This document shows, piece after piece, positions 1-7,992 of a stretch of DNA of 35,303 nucleotides. The stretch spans positions 1-35,303 of the forward strand of contig JBJXFX010000128.1 of assembly GCA_046152925.1 (NCBI GenBank), written 5' to 3'. Position 1 is the first letter of the stretch. Every line of letters starts with the position of its first letter. Position numbers and translations under genes: made by a program. The notes beneath the pieces were generated by a model. It saw only the letters and a program-made list of their open reading frames with translations. It was not told the origin of the DNA and made no database searches. Source of the DNA: CAMAUF01 sp046152925 (GTDB lineage: Bacteria > Chloroflexota > Dehalococcoidia > Tepidiformales > Tepidiformaceae).

Positions 1-42
1 CAGCGGGACCTCGTGCGCAAGGAGCTTCGGGGCGCGGGGTGA
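1..42 (+). CDS. C-terminal tail of an upstream gene (partial)
   Basis: The first 42 bases read in frame as 13 codons followed by TGA at 40-42, giving a charged tail (QRDLVRKELRGAG). The codons are G/C-rich at third positions, as in the neighbouring genes. The gene begins outside the window and is too short here to identify. Its stop codon touches the first arm of the inverted-repeat element at 41-181. It could also be a chance open frame. Confidence 0.4.
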   Translation, partial: QRDLVRKELRGAG

Positions 43-181
43 GACTGGCGCTCAGACAGAGCCCTGAGCGACAGCGAGGGGTACGGCTTCCCCGCCGGAC
101 GGGCGCCGCACGCCAGTCTCTCCACAAAGAGCACGCTACGAAGGGGGCGTCCGGACCCCTCGCTGTCGCTCAGGGCTCTGT
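41..181. repeat. Interlaced inverted-repeat element (A-B-A'-B')
   Basis: Two perfect inverted repeats interleave. The 10-base arm A at 41-50 (GAGACTGGCG) pairs with A' at 111-120, and the 27-base arm B at 56-82 pairs with B' at 155-181. The order A, B, A', B' means both stems cannot form as simple nested hairpins: folded together they make a pseudoknot, otherwise they are alternatives. No convincing ORF is needed to explain the region. It lies between the stop codon at 42 and the SDR start at 260, so it could act as a terminator, a 5' leader structure or a dispersed repeat unit. There is no T-tract after either arm. Confidence 0.85.
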
Positions 182-259
182 TCTTGTCGCGGTACGTGGG
201 CCGGTGGCCAAGCGCGGCGGGGCCTGCGAGACTTTGGCGCGTTTTCAAGGAGGGCAGCG

Positions 260-1129
260 ATGAAGATCTTCAACGGCGGAGTGGCCGTCATCACCGGGGC
301 GGCGAGCGGGATTGGGTTCGCGCTGGCGGAACGGGCGGCGCGCGAGGGGATGGGCGTCGTCCTCGCGGACATTGAGGTTGAGGCGTTGATGGCGGCCGAG
401 GCGCGGATTTCGGCGCTCGGCGCCCAGACGATGGCGTTGGTCACCGATGTGCGGCGTCAAAGCGACCTCGACGCGCTGGCGGGGGCCGCCTACGAGCACT
501 TTGGCGGCGTCAACCTGCTCTGCAACAACGCCGGCGTGCTGCATCACGAGAAGGCGACGTGGGAGTTTGAACAGCGCGACTGGGACTGGGTCTTCGATGT
601 CAACGTGAAGGGCGTGGTCAACGGGCTACGGGCCTTCGTACCGCGGATGCTCGAAAGCGGCCAGGAGGGGCACATCGTGAACACGGCTTCGATGGCGGGC
701 CTCGTCACCGGGCGGATCGGGAACGCGATTTACGACGCCTCGAAGCACGCGGTCCTCTCCCTGAGCGAGAGCCTCTACCGGGACCTCGCGATCTTGACGG
801 ACCGGCTGACGGCCAGCGTCCTCTGTCCCGGTGGGGTCGCGACGAACATTTGGACGGCCGAACGTAACCGTCCGCGCGACTACGGCGACTCAGAGACGAC
901 GGAGCCGATCGAGCGGGGGGCGGCCGGGGGCCTGCTGCAGCCGTCGGAGATGGCGGACGCGGTCTTCGCCGCCATCCGGGAGAACCGTTTCTACGTCCTT
1001 GCCGCCCAGACGGGGATCTACGAGGTGGTGAAGATGGGCCACGACCGGATGTGGGAGGGGAAGAACCCGGCGGTGTCGCGGGCGCTGATCGCGGCGAGAG
1101 AGGCAAGGAGGGAACGGGAGGAGCGGTAG
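260..1129 (+). CDS. SDR-family NAD(P)-dependent oxidoreductase
   Basis: A 289-residue short-chain dehydrogenase/reductase, predicted to be a cytosolic NAD(P)-dependent alcohol/ketone oxidoreductase. The Rossmann cofactor motif TGAASGIG is at residues 12-19, the NNAG motif is near residue 90, and the catalytic Tyr158-x3-Lys162 pair sits in YDASK. The PGG segment after strand 6 is also present. The start is supported by a strong AAGGAGG at 247-253, six bases before the ATG. The C-terminal extension of about 60 residues ends in a basic, Arg/Glu-rich tail. The substrate cannot be read from the sequence. It appears monocistronic: an inverted-repeat element precedes it and a convergent PIN gene follows. 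Confidence 0.88.
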   Translation: MKIFNGGVAVITGAASGIGFALAERAAREGMGVVLADIEVEALMAAEARISALGAQTMALVTDVRRQSDLDALAGAAYEHFGGVNLLCNNAGVLHHEKATWEFEQRDWDWVFDVNVKGVVNGLRAFVPRMLESGQEGHIVNTASMAGLVTGRIGNAIYDASKHAVLSLSESLYRDLAILTDRLTASVLCPGGVATNIWTAERNRPRDYGDSETTEPIERGAAGGLLQPSEMADAVFAAIRENRFYVLAAQTGIYEVVKMGHDRMWEGKNPAVSRALIAAREARREREER

Positions 1130-1150
1130 TCGGGCTGCTCGCGGCGTGAC

Positions 1151-1696
1151 TTACTGCGTAGCAGTCAGGCGCGCCCACCACTCGTACAGCGGGTGTTCGG
1201 GGCGCGGCCGGAAGCGGGCGCCGCGCTGCACCGCAACGAGGACCTCGGAGACCATCGCGCCATCAATCCCAGAGACGGTTGCCCAGAGCTTCAGGAGTTC
1301 GGGCGTGTCGGTGAGCGGGACGCCGGCCTCGCCCAGAATTCGCCTCGCCTTCCGGTCGTCGGTCGCGAGGAGGATGCCCCGGTGCTGAGCGACGGCGCCG
1401 CACTCGGCCTCCCCGTCGTCGAGTTCCCGCGCGAACCGCACCATCGAGACGATCTCCTCGCGGGTGGGGCTCACTTCTTCGGCGAATCTCAGCCCGACGA
1501 GGGCTTCGATGATCGGGGCGACTGGCGTCCGAGTTCCGCCAGCGCCTTCGAAGAAGATGGCCTCCCGGCGGACCGCGGGCACGAGAGCGAGCCGCACTCC
1601 GAGGAGTGCAACCACCTCCTCCACTCGTCCAGTGGCCGCGAGGTTCAACAGACAGCCCGCATCGATCACCAAGAGGTCGCCGGGACTAGGCGCCAA
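1151..1696 (-). CDS. PIN-like domain protein, probable toxin/RNase partner of the XRE-ImmA protein
   Basis: A 181-residue protein with PIN-type features: an N-terminal strand ending in Asp12 (VIDAGCLLNL), a mid-protein acidic block (LDDGEAECG) and a later acidic strand (LLATDDRKAR). These match the acidic residues that bind metal in PIN ribonucleases, most like the DUF3368-type subgroup. The start is a TTG at 1696, chosen because GAGG in AGAGGTGACGA precedes it at normal spacing; it lies inside the last codons of the upstream XRE-ImmA gene, an 11-base overlap that implies translational coupling. A separate C-terminal segment of about 50 residues ends in an aromatic, basic patch (EHPLYEWWARL). 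RNase or toxin activity is inferred from the family and the arrangement. Confidence 0.72.
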   Translation of the reverse strand: MAPSPGDLLVIDAGCLLNLAATGRVEEVVALLGVRLALVPAVRREAIFFEGAGGTRTPVAPIIEALVGLRFAEEVSPTREEIVSMVRFARELDDGEAECGAVAQHRGILLATDDRKARRILGEAGVPLTDTPELLKLWATVSGIDGAMVSEVLVAVQRGARFRPRPEHPLYEWWARLTATQ

Positions 1697-2903
1697 TCGT
1701 CACCTCTCGGGGTGACTCTGCTGTCGTCTGGAGCGCATCGCTCTCCCCTGCACCGTCCAAGAGCTGGCGGAAGGTGAGTCGATCCATGTCAAGAAGGCTC
1801 GCCGCTTGCGACTCCGTGAGGTCGCCGTTTTCAAAGGCCGAAACGACGAGGACGAGATAGCGGCGCGGGAAGGTCTCCTGGTCGGGTGGCTGGGGGGCGA
1901 CGCCGAGCGCTTGAGCCGCCTCGCGCAACCTAAGGCCCTTGGTCTGTAAACGGTCCCACGTACTCGGGGGCACCGTGCCGAGGTCCTCCAGGCGGAGGGC
2001 GAGCGCTTCCAGAGAAACGCCATATTCGGCCGCGAGCAGGATGAGGCTCCCGAGGTCGACTGAAGCCCCGGAGCTTGCGAGGCCGCGGAGACGGCGTTCC
2101 AAGCCGGGGCGCGGCATCAGGAAGGCTGCCGCGAAGCGCTCCGCAAATCGCTCGGCAGCCGGGAGCCGTTCGTAAGATTCGGCGCGGAAGACATCGGCGC
2201 GCTCGGGCGTGGTAAGGAAGTGCGCGAGCTCGTGGGCCATCGACCAGCGCTGACGGGCCGCAGGGTGCCCACGATTGATGGCGACGCACGGCCCAGCCGC
2301 CTGTGATGCCGCGAAGACCGCCCCGACACTCGCAGGCAAGTCCACCGAGAAGACGCGCAGGCCGAAGTCGTACTCGAGGAGTTGCCGGAGGTTCAAGATC
2401 GGCCTGTCCCCCGCGCCGAGACGCCGCCGTTCCGACTCAGCGACGGCTTCACCGGCAGCTTCCGGTGCATCTCGACCGAGGTCGTAGCGCGGCAGCAGGT
2501 CCATCCGCAGGTGACTCTGGGTCAACTCTTCGATGGTTGCGTAGCGGGCGGCATACTCTTCGAGCTGCGCCATGGCCCGGTCGAGATGCTCCTGATCCCG
2601 CGGGGCGCCGCTCCCGGGAAGCCGGAACTGACCGACCAGCGCCACGGGCGTTTGGCGGCGACCGACGAGGTCAGCCACGGTGACGCCGTACGCTTCGGCC
2701 AAGCGGGCGATCAGAGGCTCATCAAAGGATCGCTGGCCGGACTCGATGCTGACCACGCTCGTCCGCGCAACGCCAAGGCGCGTACCGATCTCCTGTTGGG
2801 TGAGCCCCTGACGGCGACGGGCTCCCTTGAGCCGTTCAGCGACCTCGGCTGGCGGGTAGGCGATACTCGTTGCACTGAGAGGCGGGCTCCATCGTGTCGG
2901 CAC
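1686..2903 (-). CDS. XRE-family regulator fused to an ImmA/IrrE-type metallopeptidase
   Basis: A 405-residue protein with an N-terminal helix-turn-helix of the XRE type (about residues 20-78, with RRRQGLTQQEIGTRLGV) and a central COG2856 ImmA/IrrE zinc-peptidase domain. The HExxH motif is His224-Glu-Leu-Ala-His228, and a conserved RFAAAFLMP stretch follows at about 256-264. The C-terminal 40 residues form another helical segment (LTESQAASLLDMDRLTFRQLL) resembling a small DNA-binding or UPF0175-like helix-turn-helix. The start is GTG at 2903, preceded by AGGAAGG seven bases upstream. Such proteins usually repress their own operon and are inactivated or activated by proteolysis. It overlaps the downstream PIN gene, suggesting a regulator/antitoxin-toxin pair. 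Confidence 0.85.
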   Translation of the reverse strand: MPTRWSPPLSATSIAYPPAEVAERLKGARRRQGLTQQEIGTRLGVARTSVVSIESGQRSFDEPLIARLAEAYGVTVADLVGRRQTPVALVGQFRLPGSGAPRDQEHLDRAMAQLEEYAARYATIEELTQSHLRMDLLPRYDLGRDAPEAAGEAVAESERRRLGAGDRPILNLRQLLEYDFGLRVFSVDLPASVGAVFAASQAAGPCVAINRGHPAARQRWSMAHELAHFLTTPERADVFRAESYERLPAAERFAERFAAAFLMPRPGLERRLRGLASSGASVDLGSLILLAAEYGVSLEALALRLEDLGTVPPSTWDRLQTKGLRLREAAQALGVAPQPPDQETFPRRYLVLVVSAFENGDLTESQAASLLDMDRLTFRQLLDGAGESDALQTTAESPREVTIGA

Positions 2904-3050
2904 AAATCAACCTTCCTGGACGGTATTTCATTCCTACAGGATGACTTTGTCAACGCGAGCAGTCCACTCGAGCCGCCAACTGATGGAGTGCTCGCTCCCT
3001 TCCCTCTTCGTCCTTTCCTCTTTCCCCTCCCGCTGCCGTACCCTGGAGCA

Positions 3051-3983
3051 ATGCGACGACGGACCGCTCTCGCCGGGTTGGCGTTCACGGGCGCGGGGGC
3101 GCTGGGCGCCTGGCGGCAGATGGAAACGGCAGCGCAAGCGCCGAGGACCTACCGCGTGCGCGTCTCGGGGATCGCCGCGGACCTGCCGGTGGCGCGGGCT
3201 TGGCTTTCGGCGGCGAGCGCGTTTCAGGGGGGCGCGGTGCGCGTCTCGACGAACCCGGCGCTCGACGGCATCGCGACGTTGTTTGGCCGTGAGCACGCGC
3301 TGCAACCCGGGGGCGCCGGCCTTCAAGGGTATGTCGGGGTCGGGACGGAGGACCCTGCCGGGGCGACGACGGTCGGCGTGACGCTCTACACGAGCGACGG
3401 GCCAGCGACGGTCGCGCTCCCGGTCACGATCCGGGGGACGCAATGGACGGTCGACTATCTGACGATCCCGCCGCCCCAACCAGGCGACCCGGACCCGCTG
3501 GACCCCGGCGCGATCCGCGCGGAAGCCGACCTCATTTTCGGGATCTACGCGGGGCGGTCGGCGCGGCGCTGGTTCGACCCGTGGATCTCGCCGATCGATG
3601 GCGATGTGCCGATCACGGCCTACTTCGGGGAGCAGCGCTCGATCAATGGGGGGCCGGTTGGCGGCCACCACGGCGGGACGGACTTCGGCGTCGGGACAGG
3701 GACGCCGATCCACGCGACCAACGACGGGGTCGTGATGCTCGCCGAGCGGCTCATCGTCCGCGGCAACATGGTCATCCTCGACCATGGGAGCGGCGTCTTT
3801 TCCGGCTACGCGCACCTTTCGCGGCTCGACGTCACACCCGGCCAGGCGGTGGTGAAGGGCCAGGTGGTCGGGGCTGCGGGCGCGACCGGGCTGGTGACGG
3901 GCGCCCACTTGCATTGGGAGGTGACGGCCGGGGGCATCCTGGTCGATGGCCTTCGTTGGCTCGATGGGACCCAAGGATTCTGA
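3051..3983 (+). CDS. M23 (LytM) family peptidase, exported
   Basis: A 310-residue protein with an N-terminal export signal starting MRRRTALAGLAFTGAGALGAW, either Sec or Tat-like. A beta-rich N-terminal half (about 30-150) precedes a C-terminal LytM zinc peptidase domain. The metal site is complete: His207-x3-Asp211 in HHGGTDFG, and His286-Leu-His288 in GAHLHWEV. This family cleaves peptidoglycan cross-bridges or is a cell-wall hydrolase. The frame stays open far upstream, antisense to the XRE gene, but the signal peptide fixes the start at 3051. There is no spaced Shine-Dalgarno; a TACCCT lies six bases before the ATG, matching the leaderless pattern seen elsewhere in the window. Confidence 0.86.
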   Translation: MRRRTALAGLAFTGAGALGAWRQMETAAQAPRTYRVRVSGIAADLPVARAWLSAASAFQGGAVRVSTNPALDGIATLFGREHALQPGGAGLQGYVGVGTEDPAGATTVGVTLYTSDGPATVALPVTIRGTQWTVDYLTIPPPQPGDPDPLDPGAIRAEADLIFGIYAGRSARRWFDPWISPIDGDVPITAYFGEQRSINGGPVGGHHGGTDFGVGTGTPIHATNDGVVMLAERLIVRGNMVILDHGSGVFSGYAHLSRLDVTPGQAVVKGQVVGAAGATGLVTGAHLHWEVTAGGILVDGLRWLDGTQGF

Positions 3984-4078
3984 CTATTGGGCCGTGATCG
4001 TGCCCCCCGCTTATGGCACGCTGACAGCGTCGAGGGCCCGCCAAGGCGTGTGCCGGTCGATGGAGGCGGGACACGCGG

Positions 4079-5026
4079 ATGAAACGCGCCCAACAACTCG
4101 CGACCATCACGGTTTTCCTCACGGTCATCCTGATCGGGGTGGGGGTGTTCGTCCGGGCCTCAGGATCCGGGCTCGGCTGCCCCGATTGGCCCACCTGTCA
4201 CGGCGACTTCATCCCACCCAACCAGAAGCACGCACTCATCGAAGTTTCGCACCGGATCGTCGCCTCGGTGGTTGGCCTGCTGGTGATCGCCAACGCCGTG
4301 CTCGCCTGGAAGTACTACCGGCACGTGCCGTTCATCCTCTGGCTGGCGACGGTGATCCCGCCATTGGTCGGGTTTCAGGGCATCCTCGGCGCGATCACGG
4401 TCGTCCGTGAGCTCCCGGCCGAGATCGTGGCAACGCACCTGGTCGTCGCGATGGTGGTCCTTTCGGCCGAGATCGCGCTCGCCATCGCCATGTACCGCGA
4501 GGACCCGGAGCGGCGGGAGAAGTACGCGGCGGCCAACCCGGTCGCCCGGCCGTTGGGGCGGCTGGCGATTATCGCGATCGTTTGGCTGATCGCCACCTTC
4601 TGGATCGGGGGGTACATGGCGGAGAGCGGGGCGGCGACGGCCTGTGACCAGTGGCCGACGTGCGTCAACGGCAACATCTTCCCCGGCGCAGATGAACACG
4701 AAGCCGTGCACATGGCACACCGCTACCTGGCGGGCGGGTTCGTGTTGTTCCTCATCCCCGTGACCATGGCCGCGCTCCGGCGCAAGGGCGATATCTCCTG
4801 GGCAGGTCCGCTCGGGATTGCGATGGCCGCGCTCTGGGTCGTCCAGGTCGCTGTCGGCGCGCTCAACGTCATCTACGTCTTCCCGGACATGCTCACGGTC
4901 TCCCACACGGTGATTGCTTCGCTCATCTGGGGTACGCTCACCACGATGATCGCGCTGGCCTACTACGTGGTCGACGACCCGGTCCCCGTTGGCCGGCAGG
5001 CCCCGCCGCGCCGGGTGCTGGCGTGA
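4079..5026 (+). CDS. ctaA: Heme A synthase CtaA
   Basis: A 315-residue integral membrane protein of the COX15/CtaA family, which oxidises the methyl group of heme O to make heme A for aa3-type oxidases. Eight predicted transmembrane helices form two similar halves. Each half carries a paired-cysteine loop (CPDWPTC near residue 35 and CDQWPTC near residue 190), as in the Bacillus-type enzyme. Conserved histidines follow these loops (VSHRIVAS and HMAHRYLAGG). The ATG at 4079 gives a short cytoplasmic lead and helix 1; a GGAGG at 4062-4066 is rather far away (12 bases). It overlaps ctaB by four bases (GTGA), so the two heme-modifying enzymes are coupled. Confidence 0.95.
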   Translation: MKRAQQLATITVFLTVILIGVGVFVRASGSGLGCPDWPTCHGDFIPPNQKHALIEVSHRIVASVVGLLVIANAVLAWKYYRHVPFILWLATVIPPLVGFQGILGAITVVRELPAEIVATHLVVAMVVLSAEIALAIAMYREDPERREKYAAANPVARPLGRLAIIAIVWLIATFWIGGYMAESGAATACDQWPTCVNGNIFPGADEHEAVHMAHRYLAGGFVLFLIPVTMAALRRKGDISWAGPLGIAMAALWVVQVAVGALNVIYVFPDMLTVSHTVIASLIWGTLTTMIALAYYVVDDPVPVGRQAPPRRVLA

Positions 5027-5925
5027 CGACGAACGCGCTCGCGCTCGCCCGCCCAAGCATGCTCTCGACCGTCCGCAACTTCGTCGCGTTGACGAAGCCC
5101 CGGATCATCGTTTTGCTCTTGGTGACGACGGTCCCAGCAATGGTGGTTGCTCAAGGTGGCTGGCCAAGCAGTTGGCTCGTCATCGCGACGCTGATCGGCG
5201 GGACGCTTTCGGCCGGGGGCGCGAACGTCATTAACTGCTGGTATGACCGTGACATCGACGCGATCATGCGGCGCACCCGCAGCCGCCCGACGGTCACGGG
5301 TGCGGTCGAACCAGCCTACGCGCTCGCGTTCGGCGTCTTGCTTGGCGCCGCTGCGTTCGTTTTCCTCTGGATCGCGACGACACCAGCGGCCGCGGCCCTC
5401 AGCCTGGCGGCGCTGTTGTTCTACGTCTTCATCTATACAGCATGGCTTAAGCGACGTACGGCCCAGAACATCGTGATCGGCGGGGCGGCTGGCGCGTTCC
5501 CACCGATGGTCGGTTGGGCCGCGGTGACGGGCGATATCTCCTTGGCGTCTGTCCTGATGTTCGCGGTCATCTTCTTCTGGACGCCTGCGCACTTCTGGGC
5601 GTTGGCGCTCCGGCTGAAGGACGACTACGCGGAAGCGGGCGTCCCCATGCTCCCGGTGACGAACGGCCCGGCCGAGACGCGCCTCCAAATCCTGCGGTAC
5701 TCGGTCCTCCTCGTGGTCATGACGATGCTATTGGCGCCGGCCGCGGAGCTGCGGTGGATCTACCTCGGCGGGTCGCTGGCGGTCGGGGGCGTCTTCATCT
5801 GGTTCGCGTTCAAGCTCTGGCGTTCGCCGGCCACGGTGTCCCCGATGAGCCTCTACAAGTACTCGCTGCTCTACCTTGCGCTGGTGTTCGCGCTCATGGG
5901 GATCGACGCAGCCGTCTACGCCTAG
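5023..5925 (+). CDS. ctaB: Protoheme IX farnesyltransferase CtaB (heme O synthase)
   Basis: A 300-residue UbiA-superfamily prenyltransferase that adds a farnesyl group to protoheme to make heme O, the substrate of CtaA. The first Asp-rich prenyl-diphosphate motif is in NCWYDRDIDAIMRRT (about residues 72-86), followed by the typical RSRPTVTG. The second conserved loop is DYAEAGVPMLPV (about 200-211). Nine or so hydrophobic helices are visible. The start is GTG at 5023, overlapping the ctaA stop. It ends seven bases before the convergent ctaG, and the two genes share a very short intergenic region. Confidence 0.96.
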   Translation: MTTNALALARPSMLSTVRNFVALTKPRIIVLLLVTTVPAMVVAQGGWPSSWLVIATLIGGTLSAGGANVINCWYDRDIDAIMRRTRSRPTVTGAVEPAYALAFGVLLGAAAFVFLWIATTPAAAALSLAALLFYVFIYTAWLKRRTAQNIVIGGAAGAFPPMVGWAAVTGDISLASVLMFAVIFFWTPAHFWALALRLKDDYAEAGVPMLPVTNGPAETRLQILRYSVLLVVMTMLLAPAAELRWIYLGGSLAVGGVFIWFAFKLWRSPATVSPMSLYKYSLLYLALVFALMGIDAAVYA

Positions 5926-5931
5926 CCCGCG

Positions 5932-6909
5932 TTACCCCGTACCTTCTGCCTCGGCCGCCTGGCGAGCCGCGCGCTCGCGAGCGAGGCGCCGGTCGACGCG
6001 CTTCGCCTCGCGCTCTTCGTGTTGGACCCAGCCATAGGCGAGACAAATGACCGCAACCAAGAAGAACATGTCGCCCACCACCCACATCATGACGCCGGCC
6101 AGCTCCTGGTCGGAGAGAGGCGACGGGCCCCAGTCGCGCTGCAGGTTTTCGTAATGCGGGAAGATGACGCGTTGGGCGTTGTAGATCGTGTTGGCGAGCA
6201 GCGACTGCTGCGGCATCTGCATGAACACGTAGAGCAGGCGCAAAAGGTGGTTCATGCGCCAGGGGCCGGGGTCAGCGGCGACGGCTGGCCACCAGAAGAG
6301 CAAAGCCGCGGACATGTACCAGACGTGTTCGCCGCGATGGAGCCACTCGTTGTCGAGGGCTGCATCGAACACGGGCGAGAAATGCGTGATCCAGAGCGTC
6401 CCGGTGAGGAAGGCCCAGGTGAAGACGGGCCACGAGAGGCCACGGACAACGTGGCTGTGGAGGATGGGCAAAATCACTCGTTTGCGGGTGGCAGGGGAAG
6501 CCACGCGGAGCGCCAGCGTGATCGGCGCGCCCAGGGCGATGAGAGGCGCCGCGACGCTGATGAGCAACATGTGCTGCACCATGTGGACAGAGAACAGCGT
6601 GGTGTCGTACTTGGCGATTGGCGAGGCGATGGCGAGGACCGTGGCCGCGAGACCGCCATAGAAAAACACAATGCGGCGCAGCGGCACCGGTGAGCGCGGC
6701 GTCCTGCGGTGCACGGTGTTCACGCCAGCCGCATAAGCCCAAGCGATGACGCCCATCGGAATGATGAAGAGTGGGTCGAGTTCCCAGCCGAAGAGGAGGT
6801 CTTGGAGGTCCGGCTTGGCGGCCCCGGCGCCATGAGCCAGGGCAGGGCCAGCGAACGGACCAACGCCGGCGAGCGCGGCGGCGAAAAAGACTCCAAATCG
6901 TCGCAACAC
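5932..6909 (-). CDS. ctaG: Cytochrome c oxidase assembly factor CtaG (caa3 type)
   Basis: A 325-residue polytopic membrane protein of the CtaG_caa3 family, needed to assemble caa3 oxidase, probably through delivery of CuB. After an N-terminal signal or first helix ending ALAHGAG, about seven hydrophobic helices follow, with conserved HMVQHMLL (about 108-115), the HFSPVFDAALDN loop, and HRGEHVWYM. The highly charged C-terminal tail (residues 295-325, Arg/Glu/Ala-rich) should be cytoplasmic. The start is GTG at 6909; no clear Shine-Dalgarno is visible. It diverges from the ctaC operon, with the shared 190-base intergenic region holding the ctaC promoter, and converges on ctaB. Confidence 0.9.
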   Translation of the reverse strand: MLRRFGVFFAAALAGVGPFAGPALAHGAGAAKPDLQDLLFGWELDPLFIIPMGVIAWAYAAGVNTVHRRTPRSPVPLRRIVFFYGGLAATVLAIASPIAKYDTTLFSVHMVQHMLLISVAAPLIALGAPITLALRVASPATRKRVILPILHSHVVRGLSWPVFTWAFLTGTLWITHFSPVFDAALDNEWLHRGEHVWYMSAALLFWWPAVAADPGPWRMNHLLRLLYVFMQMPQQSLLANTIYNAQRVIFPHYENLQRDWGPSPLSDQELAGVMMWVVGDMFFLVAVICLAYGWVQHEEREAKRVDRRLARERAARQAAEAEGTG

Positions 6910-6978
6910 GGACCGAGTGTCGCACAGAATCGGGCTCCAACGGCACTATGCAGGGTGCTCACCTGCCTTAGCGATTTC

Positions 6979-7007
6979 TTGACTGACCCCCCTCCCGCGA
7001 CTATAAC
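6979..7007 (+). promoter_or_regulatory. Sigma-70-type promoter of the ctaCDE operon
   Basis: TTGACT at 6979-6984 and TATAAC at 7002-7007 are separated by exactly 17 bases. This is the clearest consensus-like promoter in the window. Transcription would start near 7013-7016, giving an untranslated leader of about 90 bases before ctaC at 7102. Confidence 0.75.
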
Positions 7008-7101
7008 TTGCGATTGCGCCGTCCTTCACAAACGGTTGGACGCGCGGGCCCGCCGGGGGCCGTGGACAACGGTGGCGGAGCTTGAGGGGGAACGCACGCA
7101 C

Positions 7102-7911
7102 ATGCGCAACGCCGCCCAGCGCTGGACTTTCCGGTCAGCCTTCACCGTTGGATTCGCCCTGTTGGCCCTCCTTTCGATGTCTGTCGCGTTCGCGAGCGAT
7201 GGCAGCGGCCAGCCCACCGGCATCACCGACGAAGCGCGGAAGATGCACGACCTGTACCTGCTCGTGCTCGCGATCGGCGCGGTCGTTTTTGTCGCTGTGG
7301 AAGGGGCGCTGATCTACGCGCTCGTGAAGTACAAGAAGCGCGACGACCGCGAGCCAAAGCAAATCCACGGCAACAACGTGCTCGAAGTGATTTGGACGAG
7401 CATCCCGATCGTCATCGTGCTCATCCTCTTTGTCTTCAGCTTCATCGTCTTGGTGGATGTCGAAGAAGAGGCCGAGGACCGCGACCTCACCGTCCACGTC
7501 CAGGGCTTCCAGTTCAGCTGGTCGTTCAAGTACGAGCTGAACGACACGGGGCGGGGCTCGAACCCGAGCGCACAGGGCGCGGTGGAGATCATCGGGACGG
7601 GGGCGAAGGAGCCCGAGCTGGTCATCCCGGTGGACGAGCCGGTCGAGTTCATCCTGAATTCCAATGACGTCATTCACTCATTCTACGTCCGGGACTTCCT
7701 CTACAAGCTGGACATCATCCCGGGGCGGGAGAACTCCTTCAAAGTGACCGCCCGCGAAGAGGGCACGTTCATCGGCCAGTGCGCGGAGCTTTGCGGCCTC
7801 AACCATGCGCTGATGCGCTTCAGCCTCCGCGTGGTGAGCCGGGCGGAGTTCGATGACTTCCTGGCGAAGCAATCGGCTGGCCAGCGGGCTGCCGCGGCGC
7901 CCACGAACTAA
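7102..7911 (+). CDS. ctaC: Cytochrome c oxidase subunit II (CuA subunit)
   Basis: A 269-residue subunit II. It has a signal peptide ending around AFAS, two transmembrane helices (about 45-67 and 91-115) and a periplasm-facing cupredoxin domain. The dinuclear CuA ligands are present: His192 in DVIHSFYV and Cys227-x3-Cys231-x3-His235-x2-Met238 in CAELCGLNHALM. The electron-entry aromatic segment FQFSWSFKY is also present. There is no CXXCH motif, so unlike classical caa3 subunit II it has no fused cytochrome c. The frame is open from 6709, but the signal peptide and the GAGGGGG at 7084-7090 support the ATG at 7102. It is the first gene of the ctaC-D-E operon. Confidence 0.95.
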   Translation: MRNAAQRWTFRSAFTVGFALLALLSMSVAFASDGSGQPTGITDEARKMHDLYLLVLAIGAVVFVAVEGALIYALVKYKKRDDREPKQIHGNNVLEVIWTSIPIVIVLILFVFSFIVLVDVEEEAEDRDLTVHVQGFQFSWSFKYELNDTGRGSNPSAQGAVEIIGTGAKEPELVIPVDEPVEFILNSNDVIHSFYVRDFLYKLDIIPGRENSFKVTAREEGTFIGQCAELCGLNHALMRFSLRVVSRAEFDDFLAKQSAGQRAAAAPTN

Positions 7912-7922
7912 CGAACCATCAA

Positions 7923-7944
7923 TCGGCCGGGAGATCCCGGCCGA
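7923..7944 (+). promoter_or_regulatory. Hairpin between ctaC and ctaD
   Basis: A perfect palindrome with arms TCGGCCGGGA and TCCCGGCCGA around two central bases lies 11 bases after the ctaC stop codon and before the ctaD ribosome binding site. No T-tract follows. It is therefore more likely to stabilise or process the mRNA, setting subunit ratios, than to terminate fully. Confidence 0.65.
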
Positions 7945-7992
7945 ATCCGCGCCAACCGGGGCGCAGGGCCGGCAGGGCCACGGGAGGAAGAC

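Noticed and set aside
39..444. Several short open frames around the inverted repeat, sharing an SPERQRGVR peptide
   Set aside because: The shared peptide comes from translating the repeat arms; none has a ribosome binding site or a known domain.
2382..3050. Upstream extension of the M23 peptidase frame
   Set aside because: It runs antisense through the XRE-ImmA gene, and the export signal fixes the start at 3051.
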